DNA of 64,000 nucleotides from positions 43,584-107,583 of the forward strand of contig NZ_WTYN01000004.1 in the NCBI RefSeq assembly GCF_009827535.1. The letters are read 5' to 3'. Below the pieces are notes generated by a model. It had not been told where the DNA came from. It worked only from the letters and a program-made list of their open reading frames with translations, and did no database searches. Made by a program: the position numbers and the translations under genes. This stretch comes from Qipengyuania oceanensis (GTDB lineage Bacteria; Pseudomonadota; Alphaproteobacteria; Sphingomonadales; Sphingomonadaceae). This document shows, one piece after another, positions 35,642 through 45,824 of this stretch. Numbering within the stretch: position 1 is the first letter of the stretch; each line of letters begins with the position of its first letter.

Positions 35642-36185
35642 CCCCCGACAGGAGGCGCTGCGAACCACGCTCGAGGACGGGCCGGTGCGGCTCGAACCGT
35701 TCGCCGAACGTCACTTGGAGCCGCTGCGCGCCGCCTGCGACGAAGACCGGGAAATCTGGGACATCTATCCCGTCAACATGCGGGGCGAAGACTTCGACAT
35801 CGCGATGGCGCGGTTCCACTCCCTCCAGAACTACGTCCGGTTTGCCGTCATCGATGCGCGCGACGACAGGCTTGTCGGCTGCACGAACTACATCAATCCC
35901 GATCTTTGGGGCGTGGTGGAGATTGGTGGAACCTATCTCGTGCCGCGCATGCGCGGCTCGGGCTTCAACAGGACTAAAAAGACGCTGATGATCGAGCACG
36001 CCTTTGCCTGCGGGTTTCACAAGATCGAATGGCGCGTCGATACCCGCAATACGCGCTCGATGGCGGCTGTCCTGAAGCTCGGCGCGCAAAAGGAAGGCGT
36101 GCTGCGGCAGAACCGCGTCACCTGGACGGGCTTTCGCCGGGATACCGCCGTATTCGGATTGCTGCGCGACGAATGGGCTGGCTGA
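35634..36185 (+). CDS. GNAT family N-acetyltransferase (RimJ/RimL-like)
   Basis: The 183-aa protein starts with GTG inside the tdk end. It has the RimJ/L pattern VRLEPFAERHLEPLRAACDED, GTYLVPRMRGSGFNRTKKTLMIEHAF (acetyl-CoA loop), and NTRSMAAVLKLGAQKEGVLRQN. The substrate is unknown. It is 28 bp upstream of the M50 protease gene on the same strand. Confidence 0.88.
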   Translation: MADPRQEALRTTLEDGPVRLEPFAERHLEPLRAACDEDREIWDIYPVNMRGEDFDIAMARFHSLQNYVRFAVIDARDDRLVGCTNYINPDLWGVVEIGGTYLVPRMRGSGFNRTKKTLMIEHAFACGFHKIEWRVDTRNTRSMAAVLKLGAQKEGVLRQNRVTWTGFRRDTAVFGLLRDEWAG

Positions 36186-36213
36186 TCGGATCAACGCTGC
36201 CTATCTTCCGGCG

Positions 36214-36897
36214 ATGTCGGAAACGCTACAACTCATCGTCGTCCTGGTGCCGGCGCTCATCATCGCGATCGTGTTTCACGAGGTCGCCCACGGCTGGGTC
36301 GCGCTGGCACTGGGCGATCCGACCGCAAAGGAGCAGAAGCGGCTGACGCTCAATCCCATACGCCATGTCGATCCGGTCGGCACATTGCTCGTGCCGGGAT
36401 TTCTCGCGGTGGTGGGCGGGCCGATTTTCGGCTGGGCCAAGCCGGTGCCCGTGCGCAAGGACCGGCTCGACAATCCGCGTTTCGGGATGATGGCGGTGGC
36501 GGCCGCCGGTCCGGGGACCAATTTCCTGCTGGCGGCGATCGGGGCGATCCTGCTCGGCCTGTTCGCGCCGCAGCTGACGCCTGAGGCCGGGATGCAGCCG
36601 GGGCTCGTCGCGCAAGGGCTGTTCTACTTCATCCTGATCAACATCTTTCTCGCGATATTCAACCTCCTGCCGATCCCGCCGTTCGACGGTTCGCACATCG
36701 TCGAAGGCGCGATGCCGCGCCGCTGGGTCCATATCTACGAGAAGCTGCGCCCATTCGGCATGCTGCTGTTCGTCGGCCTGATCGCGGTGACCTGGTTTGC
36801 GCCCGACCTAGGTGTGCTCGAGAATACCGTCGGCGTGCCGGTCAACTGGGCGCTGGAGAAATATCTCGCGCTCGCCTCTGCAGTGGCGGGCGAGTGA
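36214..36897 (+). CDS. site-2 protease family protein (M50 metallopeptidase)
   Basis: The 227-aa membrane protein contains the intramembrane zinc motif HEVAHG near residue 25 and the second ligand motif NLLPIPPFDGSHI near residue 150, with several hydrophobic helices. It has no PDZ domain, so it is the small rhomboid-like S2P group, not RseP. The substrate is unknown. Confidence 0.9.
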   Translation: MSETLQLIVVLVPALIIAIVFHEVAHGWVALALGDPTAKEQKRLTLNPIRHVDPVGTLLVPGFLAVVGGPIFGWAKPVPVRKDRLDNPRFGMMAVAAAGPGTNFLLAAIGAILLGLFAPQLTPEAGMQPGLVAQGLFYFILINIFLAIFNLLPIPPFDGSHIVEGAMPRRWVHIYEKLRPFGMLLFVGLIAVTWFAPDLGVLENTVGVPVNWALEKYLALASAVAGE

Positions 36898-36979
36898 CGG
36901 GGCCGACCCCTCCGGGATGCGGCTGCGTTCAATGCGGGTTCAGTGGTCCTGCCCCATTACCGTGAGCTGGGAGATCGAT

Positions 36980-37366
36980 ATGAACGCACGTCACTGGATT
37001 CTGGCCTCGGCCCTCGCTGTGTCGCCCGCACTTGCTGCGGCGGCATCGCTGCCCGGCGTGTCCGACAAGGAGACGACGATCCGTTCGGGCGAAATCCGCG
37101 AGCTTCACCCCGGCACCGGCGACGTCCTGTTCGTGCGCGACCGGGAGAACAAGTGGTATCGCGTCGCCCTGAACGAAGGCTGCCTCGACGGACTCGCGAC
37201 CATCCCGACCGCGAGCTTCCTGTCCCGCGATGTCACCGGCAGGATCGACCTGTTCGCGACGGTCGTGATCGAGAACGGCGGGCAGCGCCGCTGTGCGATC
37301 GAATCGATCCGTCGTTCGGTCGCTCCCCCGCAGGTCGACAGCAAGAGCCCGATCACCCTCGATTGA
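36980..37366 (+). CDS. secreted hypothetical protein (128 aa)
   Basis: A signal peptide (WILASALAVSPALAAAAS) is followed by a compact mature domain with the segment NKWYRVALNEGCLDGL and a second Cys in QRRCAIESIRR; the two Cys may form a disulfide. The overall pattern recalls the DUF6491-type secreted proteins of sphingomonads and xanthomonads, but I am not certain. The start ATG at 36980 begins the signal peptide exactly. It lies 48 bp upstream of truB. Confidence 0.65.
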   Translation: MNARHWILASALAVSPALAAAASLPGVSDKETTIRSGEIRELHPGTGDVLFVRDRENKWYRVALNEGCLDGLATIPTASFLSRDVTGRIDLFATVVIENGGQRRCAIESIRRSVAPPQVDSKSPITLD

Positions 37367-37414
37367 ACGGCGAGAGGCATGGCGCGGTGCGCACTCACCG
37401 GCTAGGGGCGCTCC

Positions 37415-38416
37415 GTGACCGATAGACTGAAGCCTGCTCCCCACGGTTGGATCATCCTCGACAAGCCGCGCGGACTTGGCTCGACGCAGGCTGTCGGTGC
37501 GGTCAAGCGCAACCTGCGCGAAGGCGGCTATGCCAGAACCAAGGTGGGCCACGGCGGCACGCTCGACCCCCTTGCCGAAGGCGTCCTGCCGATCGCGCTG
37601 GGCGAGGCGACCAAGCTTGCCGGGCGGATGCTCGACGCGAGCAAGATCTACGAATTTACCATCCAGTTCGGCGAGGAAACCGAAACTCTCGATACCGAGG
37701 GCGAGGTCGTCGCCAGCAGCGACCGGCGGCCGCCGATGGCAGCGATCGCCGCCGTGCTCGACCATTTCACCGGGCCGATCAAACAGGTCCCGCCGGCCTA
37801 TTCGGCGGTCAAGGTGGACGGCAAGCGCGCCTACGACAGGGCGCGGGCGGGCGAAGATGTCGAGATGACGACGCGCCAGGTGACAATTCACTCGCTCGAC
37901 TTTGCGCATGACCGGACGGACCCGGCCCTCGATTCCGCCTTTGCGACCACGACCGGCCGGCCCGACCCGTACGATCCGGGCGCACCGCTCGAACTGGCGG
38001 ACGCCGTTACCCTGACCGCGCATGTCAGCAAGGGAACCTACATCCGCTCTCTTGCACGGGATATCGCACGCGCACTTGGAACATACGGGCACGTTACCTA
38101 TCTCAGACGTATCAAGGCTGGCCCCTTCCGCGAGGAACAGGCGATTTCGCTGGACAATCTGAACGAAATCGGTAACGGCGCGCCACTTCAAGACCTACTC
38201 CTGCCGCTCGAGGCGGGGCTGGACGACATCCCGGCTCTGCAACTCGATCCTGACAGCGCGCAGGCGGTCCGCCAGGGCCGGGTCCTGTCAGAACTGCCCC
38301 ACACCGACGGGCTCTATTGTGCCAGGCTGGGCGATGTCCCGGTGGCATTGATGGAACTCGAAGGGGGGACGGCAAAGGTCGTCCGGGGCTTCAACCTACC
38401 CGATGTCGCGGAGTAA
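37415..38416 (+). CDS. truB: tRNA pseudouridine(55) synthase TruB
   Basis: The 333-aa protein has the TruB catalytic motif [17 protein letters not shown] with the nucleophilic Asp, [19 protein letters not shown], and [17 protein letters not shown]. It forms pseudouridine 55 in the T-loop of tRNAs. The start codon is GTG. It is followed 5 bp later by rpsO. Confidence 0.96.
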   Translation: MTDRLKPAPHGWIILDKPRGLGSTQAVGAVKRNLREGGYARTKVGHGGTLDPLAEGVLPIALGEATKLAGRMLDASKIYEFTIQFGEETETLDTEGEVVASSDRRPPMAAIAAVLDHFTGPIKQVPPAYSAVKVDGKRAYDRARAGEDVEMTTRQVTIHSLDFAHDRTDPALDSAFATTTGRPDPYDPGAPLELADAVTLTAHVSKGTYIRSLARDIARALGTYGHVTYLRRIKAGPFREEQAISLDNLNEIGNGAPLQDLLLPLEAGLDDIPALQLDPDSAQAVRQGRVLSELPHTDGLYCARLGDVPVALMELEGGTAKVVRGFNLPDVAE

Positions 38417-38421
38417 AATGC

Positions 38422-38691
38422 ATGTCGGTTACCGCCGAGAAGAAACAGGAAATCATTCAGGACAACGCCCAGGCAAAGGGCGATACCGGTTCGCCGGAAG
38501 TCCAGGTGGCGATCCTCACCGAGCGTATTCGCAACCTCACCGACCACTTCAAGGATCACCACAAGGACAACCACTCGCGTCGTGGTCTCCTGCAGATGGT
38601 CAACAAGCGTCGCAGCCTGCTCGCCTATCTTAAGAAGAAGGACGTCGAGCGCTACAACGCCCTGATCCAGAAGCTGGGTCTCCGCAAATAA
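38422..38691 (+). CDS. rpsO: 30S ribosomal protein S15
   Basis: The 89-aa protein carries the S15 signature [16 protein letters not shown] and [18 protein letters not shown]. It binds the central domain of 16S rRNA. It lies between truB and pnp, the conserved order. Confidence 0.98.
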   Translation: MSVTAEKKQEIIQDNAQAKGDTGSPEVQVAILTERIRNLTDHFKDHHKDNHSRRGLLQMVNKRRSLLAYLKKKDVERYNALIQKLGLRK

Positions 38692-38702
38692 GAGTTACCG
38701 GG

Positions 38703-38730
38703 GGGCGGCTCAAACGGGCCGCCCTTCGTC
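38703..38730 (+). terminator. hairpin after rpsO
   Basis: GGGCGGC / GCCGCCC forms a perfect 7-bp stem with an 8-nt loop, followed by TTCGTC. The T tract is weak, so partial read-through into pnp is likely. Confidence 0.55.
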
Positions 38731-38868
38731 TATCCGGCACCCGCGCAATCCGGCGTGGGCGCAGGCCAATGGGGGCGCGAATAGCCCCGCACCGGACCGG
38801 GACGGATTACCCGGCACTTGTAGGCCCCGCACCGCAATAAGGCCGTGCGGGTCATTTTAGGAAAATAC

Positions 38869-41175
38869 ATGTTCGACAAGAAAACCGTATCGATCGAGTG
38901 GGGCGGAAAGACCCTCACCCTCGAAACCGGCCAGATCGCCCGTCAGGCTGACGGCGCCGTGCTGGCTACTTATGGCGAAACCGTGGTGCTGTGCGCCGTG
39001 ACCGCCGCCAAGAACGTCAAGGAAGGCCAGGACTTCTTCCCGCTGACCGTTCACTACCAGGAAAAATTCTCCTCGGCCGGCCGTATTCCGGGTGGCTTCT
39101 TCAAGCGCGAGCGCGGTGCGACCGAAAAGGAAACGCTGACCAGCCGCCTGATCGACCGTCCTGTCCGTCCGTTGTTCCCCGAAGGTTTCTACAACGAAAT
39201 CAACGTCATCGCGCAGGTCTTCAGCTATGACGGCGAGTGCGAGCCCGACGTGCTGGCGATGATCGCCGCGTCCGCAGCTCTCACGATCTCGGGCGTTCCC
39301 TTCATGGGCCCGATCGGCGCTTGCCGCGTCGGCTTCGAGAACGGCGAATACATCCTCAATCCGAAGCAGTCGACGGCGCTGGCCGAAGACGGCCGCCTCG
39401 ATCTCGTCGTCGCCGCAACCGGCGATGCGGTGATGATGGTGGAATCGGAAGCCAAGGAACTGACCGAAGCCGAAATGCTCGGCGCGGTGGCCTTCGCCCA
39501 CGACAACATCCGCCCGGTGGTCAATGCGATCATCGATCTGGCCGAACAGGCCGCCAAGGAGCCGTGGGACGTCGCCTCGCAGGACGGCAATCCCGACATG
39601 AAGTCCTCGATCAAGGCAATGATCGGCGACGACATCGCTGCCGCCTACAAGCTGACCGACAAGTCGGCCCGTTCGGAGGCGCTCAACGCCGCCCGCGACA
39701 AGGTCAAGGCACACTACGCCTCGGACGAGTTCGACGGTCAGCAGCGCATGACCGCGATCAAGCTGACCAAGAAGATCGAAGCGGACATCGTTCGTGGCGC
39801 CATCCTGAAGGACGGCACCCGCATCGACGGCCGCAAGCTCGATCAGGTTCGCCCGATCGAAGCGATGGTCGGCGTGCTGCCGCGCGCGCACGGTTCCTCG
39901 CTCTTCACCCGTGGTGAAACGCAGGCGCTGTGCTCGACCACGCTCGGCACCAAGGACAGCGAGCAGATGATCGACGGTCTCGAAGGCCTGTCGTACGAGC
40001 GCTTCATGCTGCACTACAACTTCCCGCCCTATTCGGTCGGCGAAGTGGGCCGTTTCGGCGCTCCCTCGCGCCGCGACACCGGCCATGGCAAGCTGGCATG
40101 GCGTGCGCTGCACAACGTGCTGCCGAGCCATGACGACTTCCCCTACACGATCCGCGTCCTGTCGGACATCACCGAGTCCAACGGCTCGAGCTCGATGGCG
40201 ACGATCTGCGGCGGCTGTCTGTCGATGATGGACGCAGGCGTTCCGATCGAACGGCCCGTGTCGGGTATCGCGATGGGCCTGATCCTCGAAGGCGACGACT
40301 TCGCGGTCCTGTCGGACATCCTGGGTGACGAAGATCACCTCGGCGACATGGACTTCAAGGTCGCTGGCACCGAGCAGGGCATCACCACGATGCAGATGGA
40401 CATCAAGGTCGCCGGGATCACGCAGGAAATCATGCAGAAGGCGCTCGAGCAGGCGAAGGCCGGCCGCGCGCACATCCTGGGCGAAATGACCAAGGCTTTG
40501 TCCTCGTCGCGTTCGGGTGTCTCGCAGCATGCCCCGCGCATCGAGACGATGCAGATCGACAAGTCGAAGATCCGCGACGTCATCGGCACGGGCGGCAAGG
40601 TGATCCGCGAGATCGTCGCCGAAACTGGTGCCAAGGTCGACATCGACGACGAAGGCGTGATCAAGATCTCGTCCTCGAACGCCGACGAAATCGCGGCTGC
40701 CAGGGCGTGGATCGAAGGCATCGTCGAAGAGGCGGAAGTCGGCAAGATCTACAACGGCAAGGTCGTCAACATCGTCGACTTCGGCGCTTTCGTGAACTTC
40801 ATGGGCGGCAAGGACGGTCTCGTCCACGTCAGCGAAATGAAGAACGAGCGCGTCGAGAAGCCGACCGACGTCGTGTCGGAAGGCCAGGAAGTGAAGGTCA
40901 AGGTCCTCGAGATCGACAACCGCGGCAAGGTCCGCCTGTCGATGCGCGTGGTCGACCAGGAAACCGGCGAGGAGCTGGAGGACACCCGTCCCCCGCGCGA
41001 ACCGCGTGGTGACCGGGGCGATCGCGGCGACCGCGGCGGCGACCGCCGTGGCCAGCGTGGCGACCGTGGCCGTGGTCGTGGCGGCGATCGTGGCGGGCGT
41101 GGCCCGCGGCGCGATGGCGGCGACAACGCCGACGGCGGTGGCGAAGCCCACGTGCCGGACTTCCTGAAGGACTAA
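38869..41175 (+). CDS. pnp: polyribonucleotide nucleotidyltransferase (PNPase)
   Basis: The 768-aa protein has two RNase PH domains (for example [20 protein letters not shown] and [19 protein letters not shown]), a KH domain ([20 protein letters not shown]) and an S1 domain ([19 protein letters not shown]), then an Arg/Gly/Asp-repeat tail (about residues 715-760), common in alphaproteobacterial PNPases. It degrades RNA 3' to 5' by phosphorolysis. TAGGA lies 7 nt before the ATG at 38869. Confidence 0.98.
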   Translation: MFDKKTVSIEWGGKTLTLETGQIARQADGAVLATYGETVVLCAVTAAKNVKEGQDFFPLTVHYQEKFSSAGRIPGGFFKRERGATEKETLTSRLIDRPVRPLFPEGFYNEINVIAQVFSYDGECEPDVLAMIAASAALTISGVPFMGPIGACRVGFENGEYILNPKQSTALAEDGRLDLVVAATGDAVMMVESEAKELTEAEMLGAVAFAHDNIRPVVNAIIDLAEQAAKEPWDVASQDGNPDMKSSIKAMIGDDIAAAYKLTDKSARSEALNAARDKVKAHYASDEFDGQQRMTAIKLTKKIEADIVRGAILKDGTRIDGRKLDQVRPIEAMVGVLPRAHGSSLFTRGETQALCSTTLGTKDSEQMIDGLEGLSYERFMLHYNFPPYSVGEVGRFGAPSRRDTGHGKLAWRALHNVLPSHDDFPYTIRVLSDITESNGSSSMATICGGCLSMMDAGVPIERPVSGIAMGLILEGDDFAVLSDILGDEDHLGDMDFKVAGTEQGITTMQMDIKVAGITQEIMQKALEQAKAGRAHILGEMTKALSSSRSGVSQHAPRIETMQIDKSKIRDVIGTGGKVIREIVAETGAKVDIDDEGVIKISSSNADEIAAARAWIEGIVEEAEVGKIYNGKVVNIVDFGAFVNFMGGKDGLVHVSEMKNERVEKPTDVVSEGQEVKVKVLEIDNRGKVRLSMRVVDQETGEELEDTRPPREPRGDRGDRGDRGGDRRGQRGDRGRGRGGDRGGRGPRRDGGDNADGGGEAHVPDFLKD

Positions 41176-41207
41176 CAGCTTCAGTCCGCAGGACTTTTGC
41201 AAAACGG

Positions 41208-41241
41208 GGCCGCGAGGGTATGGACCTTCGCGGCCTCTTTT
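41208..41241 (+). terminator. intrinsic terminator of pnp
   Basis: GGCCGCGA / TCGCGGCC, 8-bp stem, 12-nt loop, followed by TCTTTT. Confidence 0.8.
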
Positions 41242-41271
41242 GAATGGCAGGCTGGAACGACATGACGGACT

Positions 41272-42348
41272 GTGAACGTGCCCGATAGCAGAGCCCTCGG
41301 CCAGATCCCCGGAGCGGGGCAGACGCTGCTGCAGCGCCTGCCGCTGGCGCGCTCGCGTCCCTGGATCGGCTATGGCGTGGCCATCGTCGCAAGCCTTACG
41401 GGGCTGTTCGTGCGGTGGTTCGTGGCCGACACCCTGCCGGAAGGCTTTCCCTACATCACCTTCTTCCCGGCGGTTATCCTGACCGCGTTCTTCTTCGGCG
41501 TCGGGCCGGGGATCCTGTCGGCGGTGCTCTGCGGCCTGCTGTCATGGTATTATTTCATCGCCCCGGTGGAGAGCTTCGCGCTACCCTATCGCGCGGTGGT
41601 CGCGCTCGGCTTCTACCTGTTCATCGTCACGGTCGACATCGCGCTCGTCCACTGGATGCAGCATGCCAACCGCCGCCTGGTCGTGGAACAGCGACGCTCC
41701 GCGGAACTCGCCGACACGAGGGAGATGCTGTTCAAGGAGCTGCAGCACCGCGTCGGCAACAATCTCCAGATGATGTCCTCGATCCTCAGCCTGCAACAAC
41801 GCGGCGTGCGGGACGAGGAAGGCAAGGTGGCGCTTGCGGATGCCTCGCGGCGGATCGGGCTTGTCGGCCGGTTGCAGCGCACGCTGTACAGCGCGGACGG
41901 CGCGCAATTGTCGCTCGCCAGCTACATCGAGCGCATCGTGCGCGACACGCTCGAGGCATCGGGCCGCGACGACGTGTCGTTCCTCTTCGACGCGCAGGTC
42001 AGCGGATCGCTTCCGTCGGAAAGCGCCATCCCGACGGCACTGGTCGTCGCCGAGGCGGTGAGCAACGCGATCGAACACGCCTATTCCGACAACGGGGGCC
42101 CGATCGACGTGACACTGGTCGACGGCGAAGAAGATTGCTTCATCATCTGTATCCAGGACGAAGGTGACGGGTTGCCCGAGGATTTCGTACTGGAGGGGGC
42201 GACGAGCCTGGGTCTGCGAATCGCCAATACACTGGGACGTTCGCTCGGCGGTGAGTTCACGCTCGCCAACCGGCAGGATGGCCAGGGCGCGATCGCCCGG
42301 CTGGTCATCCCCCACGCATCGGAGGATACCGTCAATGCTGCCGCGTGA
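41272..42348 (+). CDS. membrane sensor histidine kinase (DUF4118 + HisKA_2/HATPase)
   Basis: The 358-aa protein has an N-terminal four-helix DUF4118 membrane module (about residues 35-125; FPYITFFPAVILTAFFFGVG), then the HisKA_2 box KELQHRVGNNLQMMSSILSL with the phospho-accepting His, and an HATPase domain (N box NAIEHAYSD, G box LGLRIANTLGRSLGG). This class is typical of the alphaproteobacterial general stress response and light-sensing networks. The start is GTG. No response regulator is adjacent. Confidence 0.88.
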   Translation: MNVPDSRALGQIPGAGQTLLQRLPLARSRPWIGYGVAIVASLTGLFVRWFVADTLPEGFPYITFFPAVILTAFFFGVGPGILSAVLCGLLSWYYFIAPVESFALPYRAVVALGFYLFIVTVDIALVHWMQHANRRLVVEQRRSAELADTREMLFKELQHRVGNNLQMMSSILSLQQRGVRDEEGKVALADASRRIGLVGRLQRTLYSADGAQLSLASYIERIVRDTLEASGRDDVSFLFDAQVSGSLPSESAIPTALVVAEAVSNAIEHAYSDNGGPIDVTLVDGEEDCFIICIQDEGDGLPEDFVLEGATSLGLRIANTLGRSLGGEFTLANRQDGQGAIARLVIPHASEDTVNAAA

Positions 42349-43015
42349 AGAAATTGCCAAGGCACGGATTCCCGGTGGCGACACGCTGACGCTGATCAGC
42401 CACGGGCGCGATTTCGTCATCATGCTCGGCCGTGACGAGCTGATGGGTACGCGCATGCAGTTCAGCGAACAGCAGCTTGCCGAACTGACGCTCGCGCGCC
42501 TGTCCGCACCGCGTCCGCGCGTGCTGATCGGGGGCTACGGAATGGGTTTCACCTACCGCGCCGCGCTCGACCACCTGCCCGATGGAGGCAGCGTCACCGT
42601 GGCGGAACTGGTGCCTGAAATCCTGGAGTGGGCGGAAGGCCCGCTGGCGCATCTGACGGGCGAGAGCCTCGACGATCCGCGCGGGGAGGTCGTGCTGGCC
42701 GATGTGCGTGCCCTGATCGACGATGCGATCGACGGCACTACGCGGCGTTACGATGCGATCCTGCTCGATGTCGACAACGGACCCGACGGGATCGTCCATG
42801 ACGGGAACGAGCGGCTCTATACCAGGACCGGGCTGGGCAAGGCGCGCGATGCGCTCAATCCCGACGGCGTGCTGGCAGTCTGGTCGGCTGCGCCCGATCA
42901 CAAGTTCACCGGCAGGTTGAAGGACGCCGGCTTCCACGTCGAGGTCCAGACCGTGCGTGCCCGGCCCAACAACAAGGGCCCACACCACACGATCTGGTTT
43001 GCGAAAAAGCGCTAG
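42335..43015 (+). CDS. spermidine synthase-like methyltransferase-fold protein
   Basis: The 226-aa protein shows the SpeE-like Rossmann core: PRVLIGGYGMGFTYRAALDHLP (glycine-rich loop), VTVAELVPEILEWA, and YDAILLDVDNGPDGIVHDGNE. It lacks the N-terminal strand domain of true spermidine synthases, so it may act on another substrate. Its start overlaps the kinase gene's end by 14 bp; its end overlaps convergent DUF1993 by 4 bp. Confidence 0.75.
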   Translation: MLPREEIAKARIPGGDTLTLISHGRDFVIMLGRDELMGTRMQFSEQQLAELTLARLSAPRPRVLIGGYGMGFTYRAALDHLPDGGSVTVAELVPEILEWAEGPLAHLTGESLDDPRGEVVLADVRALIDDAIDGTTRRYDAILLDVDNGPDGIVHDGNERLYTRTGLGKARDALNPDGVLAVWSAAPDHKFTGRLKDAGFHVEVQTVRARPNNKGPHHTIWFAKKR

Positions 43016-43536
43016 CTGGCGACGACGCGCGGCCGGCCCATGAAATCGCGCTTGCCCACGGGCGCCCCCTTCATGCGCAGGATGTCGTAAGCGGTCGCGC
43101 AGTGGAAATAGAAGTTCGGCTGGCTGAAGCTGAGCAGGAAGTTCTCGGCAGTGAAGTCCATGCCGTTGCCCTTGAACTCGAAGCGCATCGGCTGGCCCAT
43201 GAAGTCTTCCATCTCGTCTTCGGTGAGCGCTTCCATCGCCTCCACCGCTCCGGCGATCTTCTTGCGGAGCGCATCGAAGCTGGTCGGCGGCGGATCGAGA
43301 TCGGGCGAGTAGACGCCCGCTCGGACGCCCTCGATCGAACCTTGCGTGTGCTCGGCGACACATTTCACTTGGTAGCACCAGGGCAGCATGTCCTCGTAGA
43401 TGCGCGCGCCGATCAGTTCGGCTTCGCTTGTGCCGGTCTCTCCGCACCATTTTTCGGCAGTGTCGATCAGATGGCGGGCGGTGCCCAGCATCTGCAGGGC
43501 GCTGGGGACATAGGCTGCGTGCAAGGATAGCGGCAT
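43012..43536 (-). CDS. DUF1993 family protein
   Basis: About 174 aa, all-alpha with a DinB-like four-helix pattern. It has the DUF1993 segments SALQMLGTARHLIDTAEKWC, LIGARIYEDMLPWCYQVKC and the C-terminal NFYFHCATAYDILRMKGAPVGKRDFMG. Members are putative metal-dependent enzymes of unknown role. The start at 43536 (MPLSLHAAYV) is the family-typical N-terminus. Confidence 0.85.
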   Translation of the reverse strand: MPLSLHAAYVPSALQMLGTARHLIDTAEKWCGETGTSEAELIGARIYEDMLPWCYQVKCVAEHTQGSIEGVRAGVYSPDLDPPPTSFDALRKKIAGAVEAMEALTEDEMEDFMGQPMRFEFKGNGMDFTAENFLLSFSQPNFYFHCATAYDILRMKGAPVGKRDFMGRPRVVAS

Positions 43537-43603
43537 CGGTTTCTCTCCCAAGAAAAAGGCCCGGGCGTCGCATGGGACACCCGGGCCGGAATTGTTGTGT
43601 AGC

Positions 43604-44281
43604 TCAGCGAACCCGCGGTCCGCCGAAAGGCAGCGGCGGAGGGGGACGGCGCGCGCCGCGCGGCAGCTGTGCCTGGTAGGCCCGCCCGCAATGTTCGACG
43701 CAATAGGGGAAGCCGGGGTTCACCGACTCGCCGCAGAAATGGAAGTCGGGCTCGCCGGGATGGCCCATCGGCCAGCGGCAAACCTTGTCCGACAGGTCCA
43801 GCAGGCTGGTCTTGTCGGCGATCGAAGGGTCGGGCTTGGCCGGAACGAGACGACGCGGCGGGGCGGGCGGGATCGGCGCCTGCTGGTCGCCCGGGCCCTG
43901 TCGCTGGAAACCGCCCGGACCGATCGAGACGATCTTGGGCAGGTCGGGTATCTTGTTGGGGATGGGCTGGCTCTGGTTGACCGGACCTGCCGCCGCCTGG
44001 GCAGGCGGAGCCGAAGCAGGCTTAGTTGCCGGCGTTGCCGCCACGGGCTTGGGCGCGGGTTTCTTCGCGACGGGCTTGGCCGGCGCCTTGGCCTTGGCCT
44101 TGCCCTTCGGCTTCTCGTTCGCCTTTACCGGCGAGGGGCGCGACTTCAGGCCGAGCCGATGCGCCTTGCCGATCACCGCGTTGCGGCTGACCCCGCCAAG
44201 CTCGTCGGCGATCTGGCTCGCGGTCGATCCGCTTTCCCACATCTTCTTCAGCGTGGCGATCCGTTCGTCAGTCCAGCTCAT
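43604..44281 (-). CDS. gcrA: GcrA cell-cycle regulator
   Basis: The 225-aa protein begins MSWTDERIATLKKMWESG, followed by SASQIADELGGVSRNAVIGKAHRLGL-type HTH residues, the diagnostic GcrA DNA-binding domain that contacts CcrM-methylated GANTC sites. A Lys/Pro/Ala linker follows, and a C-terminal domain with CRWPMGHPG, FCGE and YCVEHC (sigma-70-binding region). It is longer than Caulobacter GcrA because of the linker. It is divergent from an ABC-2 permease gene. Confidence 0.95.
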   Translation of the reverse strand: MSWTDERIATLKKMWESGSTASQIADELGGVSRNAVIGKAHRLGLKSRPSPVKANEKPKGKAKAKAPAKPVAKKPAPKPVAATPATKPASAPPAQAAAGPVNQSQPIPNKIPDLPKIVSIGPGGFQRQGPGDQQAPIPPAPPRRLVPAKPDPSIADKTSLLDLSDKVCRWPMGHPGEPDFHFCGESVNPGFPYCVEHCGRAYQAQLPRGARRPPPPLPFGGPRVR

Positions 44282-44349
44282 TGAATTCCTGTTCTCGTCA
44301 TTTGGTGCGCGGGTTGCTCTTGCCGCGACCAGTCATTACTCGGACCGAT

Positions 44350-45246
44350 ATGGTGGATCGATCCAGTCCGGCAACCCCAGCGGGGTTTGCATCGCCTTCC
44401 GCGGCGCAGAATGCAACGGCGAAACGCGCTTTTCCCGAGCGCGGCGTGCCCGTGATCGTGGGTATCAACCGGATCGGTCTGTGGAGCCTCTATATGAAGG
44501 AGGTGCGCCGCTTTCTCAAGGTGCAGACGCAGACGATCTGGGCGCCGGCAGTAACAACCCTGCTGTTTCTGGTGATCTTTACGGTCGCGCTCGGCCGATC
44601 CGGCCGCGAAGTGCTCGGCGTGCCTTTCGCGACCTTCGTCGCACCCGGGTTGATCGTGATGGGCATGATGCAAAATGCCTTTGCCAATTCCTCGTTCTCG
44701 CTGCTGTCTGGCAAAATCCAGGGGACGATCATCGACTTGCTGATGCCGCCGCTCTCGAACGGAGAACTGATGGCCGGCATCGTGCTCGCCGCCATCACGC
44801 GGGCGATAGCCGTCGGCTTCACCGTGGCCATCGCCATGGCGCTGTGGCCGGGCGTCTCGCTGGGCGCGGCACATCCGTGGGCGATCGTCTGGTTCGGCCT
44901 GATGGGCGCGACCATGCTCGCCCTGCTTGGCCTCGCGACCTCGATCTGGGCGGAAAAGTTCGACCACAACGCAGCGATCACCAATTTCGTGATTGCCCCG
45001 CTGTCGCTTCTCTCGGGCACCTTCTACGTGATCGACAATCTCGCGCCAGCATTCCAGGCGGTCAGCCGCCTCAACCCGTTCTTCTACGTGATCTCGGGCT
45101 TCCGGTTCGGCTTCTTGGGAGAAAGCGACATCGGCAACACAAACATGGCGGTGATCCACAGCGCCATCGGCATGGGGGTCTTCAACCTGTTGCTCGGCTA
45201 CGTGACTTACCGGCTGCTGAAGTCCGGCTGGAAGATCAAGAACTAG
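44350..45246 (+). CDS. ABC-2 type transporter permease
   Basis: About 298 aa with six membrane helices and the ABC-2 membrane-domain pattern (LYMKEVRRFLKVQTQTIWAP; GTIIDLLMPPLSNGELMAG; NLAPAFQAVSRLNPFFYVIS). It would pair with an ATPase that is not in this window. The ATG at 44350 is favoured; a TTG at 44281 would start in the gcrA start region and add 23 residues with no conserved look. Confidence 0.88.
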   Translation: MVDRSSPATPAGFASPSAAQNATAKRAFPERGVPVIVGINRIGLWSLYMKEVRRFLKVQTQTIWAPAVTTLLFLVIFTVALGRSGREVLGVPFATFVAPGLIVMGMMQNAFANSSFSLLSGKIQGTIIDLLMPPLSNGELMAGIVLAAITRAIAVGFTVAIAMALWPGVSLGAAHPWAIVWFGLMGATMLALLGLATSIWAEKFDHNAAITNFVIAPLSLLSGTFYVIDNLAPAFQAVSRLNPFFYVISGFRFGFLGESDIGNTNMAVIHSAIGMGVFNLLLGYVTYRLLKSGWKIKN

Positions 45247-45262
45247 GCGCGCGCGCCGTCGC

Positions 45263-45652
45263 TCAGTGCGTCAGCTTGCGGCGCACGCGATAGCGTCCTG
45301 CCTCGAATTCCTCGAACATCTGCGGGATCTCGGGGTGGCCCACTGGACCGTTCGTGCCGTCGGCCAGCAGGTTCTGCTGACTGACGTAGGCAACGTAGGA
45401 GCTTTCCTCGTTTTCCGCGAGGAGGTGGTAATAGGGCTGGTCGCGATCGGGGCGGATGTGTTCGGGGATCGACTGGTACCATTCCTCGCTGTTGGCGAAG
45501 ACGGGGTCGATGTCGAAGATCACGCCGCGAAAATCGAAGATGCGGTGGCGGACGACGTCGCCGATGCCAAACCGGGCGCTGGCATTGCGCGGGACGTCGA
45601 TCGTGCGGCCTGCCTGGGCCGAGAAGAACTGGCTACGATCCATCATGGGCAT
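45263..45652 (-). CDS. hspQ: heat shock protein HspQ
   Basis: About 129 aa with the HspQ/hemimethylated-DNA-binding (YccV) core: FGIGDVVRHRIFDFRGVIFD, IDPVFANSEEWYQSIPE, and QPYYHLLAENEESSYVAYVS. HspQ is a protease specificity-enhancing factor for Lon and binds hemimethylated DNA. Three closely spaced ATGs (45652 and 6-9 bases downstream) compete for the start. Confidence 0.9.
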   Translation of the reverse strand: MPMMDRSQFFSAQAGRTIDVPRNASARFGIGDVVRHRIFDFRGVIFDIDPVFANSEEWYQSIPEHIRPDRDQPYYHLLAENEESSYVAYVSQQNLLADGTNGPVGHPEIPQMFEEFEAGRYRVRRKLTH

Positions 45653-45824
45653 GATATGGCCTTTCGCACCTGCAAAACAAGCTGCCCGCGCGAACGATCC
45701 CCGAATGTGTCGCGAAAGAGGGTTTTGAGGGCTTGGCAAGGCGGGGGCGTTCGGCTAACCGGCGCGCTTCCCGACAGGGCCTCATGCTGAAACGGGCGTT
45801 TCGAACGCCCGCCTCGCATACCGC

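Noticed and set aside
41000..41130. Tandem GGCGACCGTGGC-like repeats
   Set aside because: These encode the Arg/Gly/Asp-repeat tail of PNPase and are normal for the family.
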